Shown piece after piece: positions 60,674 through 64,000 of a DNA stretch of 64,000 nucleotides; position 1 is the stretch's first letter; every line of letters starts with the position of its first letter. Location: the NCBI RefSeq assembly GCF_003259845.1, contig NZ_QLMJ01000002.1:62001-126000 (forward strand). Direction: 5' to 3'. The DNA comes from Actinoplanes lutulentus. Its GTDB lineage: Bacteria > Actinomycetota > Actinomycetes > Mycobacteriales > Micromonosporaceae. A model generated the notes under the pieces. That model did no database searches. It worked only from the letters and a program-made list of their open reading frames with translations, and was not told the DNA's origin. A program made the translations under genes and the position numbers.

Positions 60674-61167
60674 ATGCAGGTCACCGTGACGGTGAACGGT
60701 GTCGAGTACACCAAGGAGATCGAAGGCCGGCTGCTGCTCGTGCACTTCCTGCGCGACACGCTCGGTCTCACCGGCACCCACTGGGGCTGCGACACCAGCA
60801 ACTGCGGCACCTGCGTCGTGTGGATGGACGGCGAGCCCGTCAAATCCTGCACGGTGCTGGCCGCGATGGCCGGTGGGCGCGAAGTGCGTACCGTCGAAGG
60901 TCTTGCCAACGGCGCCGAGCTGGACCCGATCCAGGAGGGCTTCCGGCAGTGCCACGGCCTGCAGTGCGGTTTCTGCACGCCGGGCATGCTGATGACCTGC
61001 CGGCACCTGCTCGACAAGAACCCCGACCCGACCGAGGGCGAGATCCGCGAGGCCATCTCCGGCCAGATCTGCCGGTGCACGGGTTACTCCTCGATCGTCC
61101 GTTCGGTCCGTTGGGCAGCAGTGCACGAGGCTGAGGCCGCTGAGACCAAGGAAGAGGCGGTGGCCCA

Positions 61168-61171
<4 letters not shown>
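60674..61171 (+). CDS. coxS: CO dehydrogenase small (2[2Fe-2S]) subunit
   Basis: A 165-residue iron-sulfur subunit. [16 protein letters not shown] binds the plant-type cluster and CGFCTPGM with ICRCTGY binds the second. It starts 2 bases after coxM and its stop overlaps the coxL GTG (GTGA). Electrons pass from molybdenum through both clusters to FAD. Confidence 0.92.
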
Positions 61172-63570
<2,399 letters not shown>

Positions 63571-63626
63571 AACCCGTGGTGGGTCGCGCTCCGGCGCGAC
63601 CCTTCCGCACATTGAGGGGTACGGAA

Positions 63627-64000
63627 ATGACGACGACCACCGCCGAGCGAGCACGCGAGCTGACCGAGGCACGCCGGCCTTTCGTGCACGCGACAGTGGT
63701 CCGTGCCCAGGAGCCGACCTCGGCCCGGGCCGGCGACGACGCGGTGATCCTGGCCGACGGGTCCATCGAGGGCTTCGTCGGCGGGGTCTGCGCCGAGACG
63801 TCGGTGCGTGCCGCGGCCATGGAGTCGCTGCGGGACGGCAACACCGTGCTGCTGCGGGTCCTGCCGGAGGACGAGGCCGGCTTCCCGGAGACGCCCGGCG
63901 CGCTGGTCGTCGTCAACCCCTGCCACTCCGGCGGGGCGATCGAGATCTTTCTGCGGCCGGTTCTGCCGAAACCACTGGTCGCCGTCGCCGGCACCACCCC
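63627..64000 (+). CDS. XdhC/CoxI-like maturation gene (3' partial)
   Basis: A frame from ATG 63627 runs to the window end without a stop, giving about 124 residues. GAGGGG precedes the ATG. EGFVGGVCAETSVRAAAMESL and ...VVNPCHSGGAIEIFLRPVLP correspond to the GGCVE and CGG-x-I-x-IFL motifs of XdhC/CoxI, here with VCAE in place of GCVE and HSGG in place of CGG. It is downstream of coxL and probably part of the same operon (a CoxF/CoxI-like role). Confidence 0.75.
   Translation, partial: MTTTTAERARELTEARRPFVHATVVRAQEPTSARAGDDAVILADGSIEGFVGGVCAETSVRAAAMESLRDGNTVLLRVLPEDEAGFPETPGALVVVNPCHSGGAIEIFLRPVLPKPLVAVAGTT

Overview
The window is high-GC actinobacterial chromosome. GTG starts are frequent, genes overlap by 4 or 8 bases, and long antisense frames are open as expected at extreme GC. 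The mix of large secreted proteins, a GylR-type glycerol locus, a pyruvoyl arginine decarboxylase, form I CO dehydrogenase and a second divergent EF-Tu suggests a soil actinomycete. Micromonosporaceae (Actinoplanes-like) is a guess, not proved. No rRNA, tRNA, IS element, prophage or CRISPR array was seen.

Layout. 1-5.7 kb: the end of a probable aminotransferase, a membrane transporter behind a 34-bp palindrome, and a large secreted amidase-type protein with a small partner. 6-9.1 kb: a four-gene operon resembling type VII secretion accessory genes. 9.3-13.7 kb: formaldehyde dehydrogenase, a secreted intradiol dioxygenase-like protein, and an Old Yellow Enzyme divergent from its MerR regulator. 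13.6-25.3 kb: a ten-gene minus-strand polysaccharide operon (deacetylase, aminotransferase, glycosyltransferase, Wzz/kinase-like protein, flippase, ligase/polymerase, Tat-exported protein, then FemAB-like, aromatic monooxygenase-like and FemAB-like genes). A third FemAB-like gene is divergent from it. 26.8-34.5 kb: a subtilisin with a starch-binding domain, a pyruvoyl arginine decarboxylase with a double-GNAT protein, and an Hsp70-like/beta-propeller membrane protein. 34.5-41 kb: glycerol catabolism, with glpK1 and an IclR regulator divergent from glpF-glpK2-glpD. 41-46.7 kb: two paralogous membrane proteins, an alpha-amylase with two starch-binding domains, a CDP-alcohol phosphatidyltransferase and an ACT-domain protein. 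46.9-51 kb: an ABC exporter divergent from a two-component system. 51-54.8 kb: small enzymes and a divergent EF-Tu. 54.8-58.5 kb: a copper operon divergent from CsoR. 58.6-64 kb: an XdhC-like maturation gene divergent from coxM-coxS-coxL and a second XdhC-like gene cut by the window end.

Connections. The protease and the amylase both carry starch-binding domains and share an identical 14-bp upstream motif, so they are probably co-regulated. The EF-Tu paralog carries the equivalent of G275A, a known GE2270A-resistance change. The polysaccharide operon is the best candidate for an undescribed system: an amino-sugar polymer possibly decorated by amino-acyl or acyl transfer and an aromatic hydroxylase. 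Intergenic space is rich in short tandem arrays, several enclosing stop codons, and in dyads sharing a GATCTTG core.
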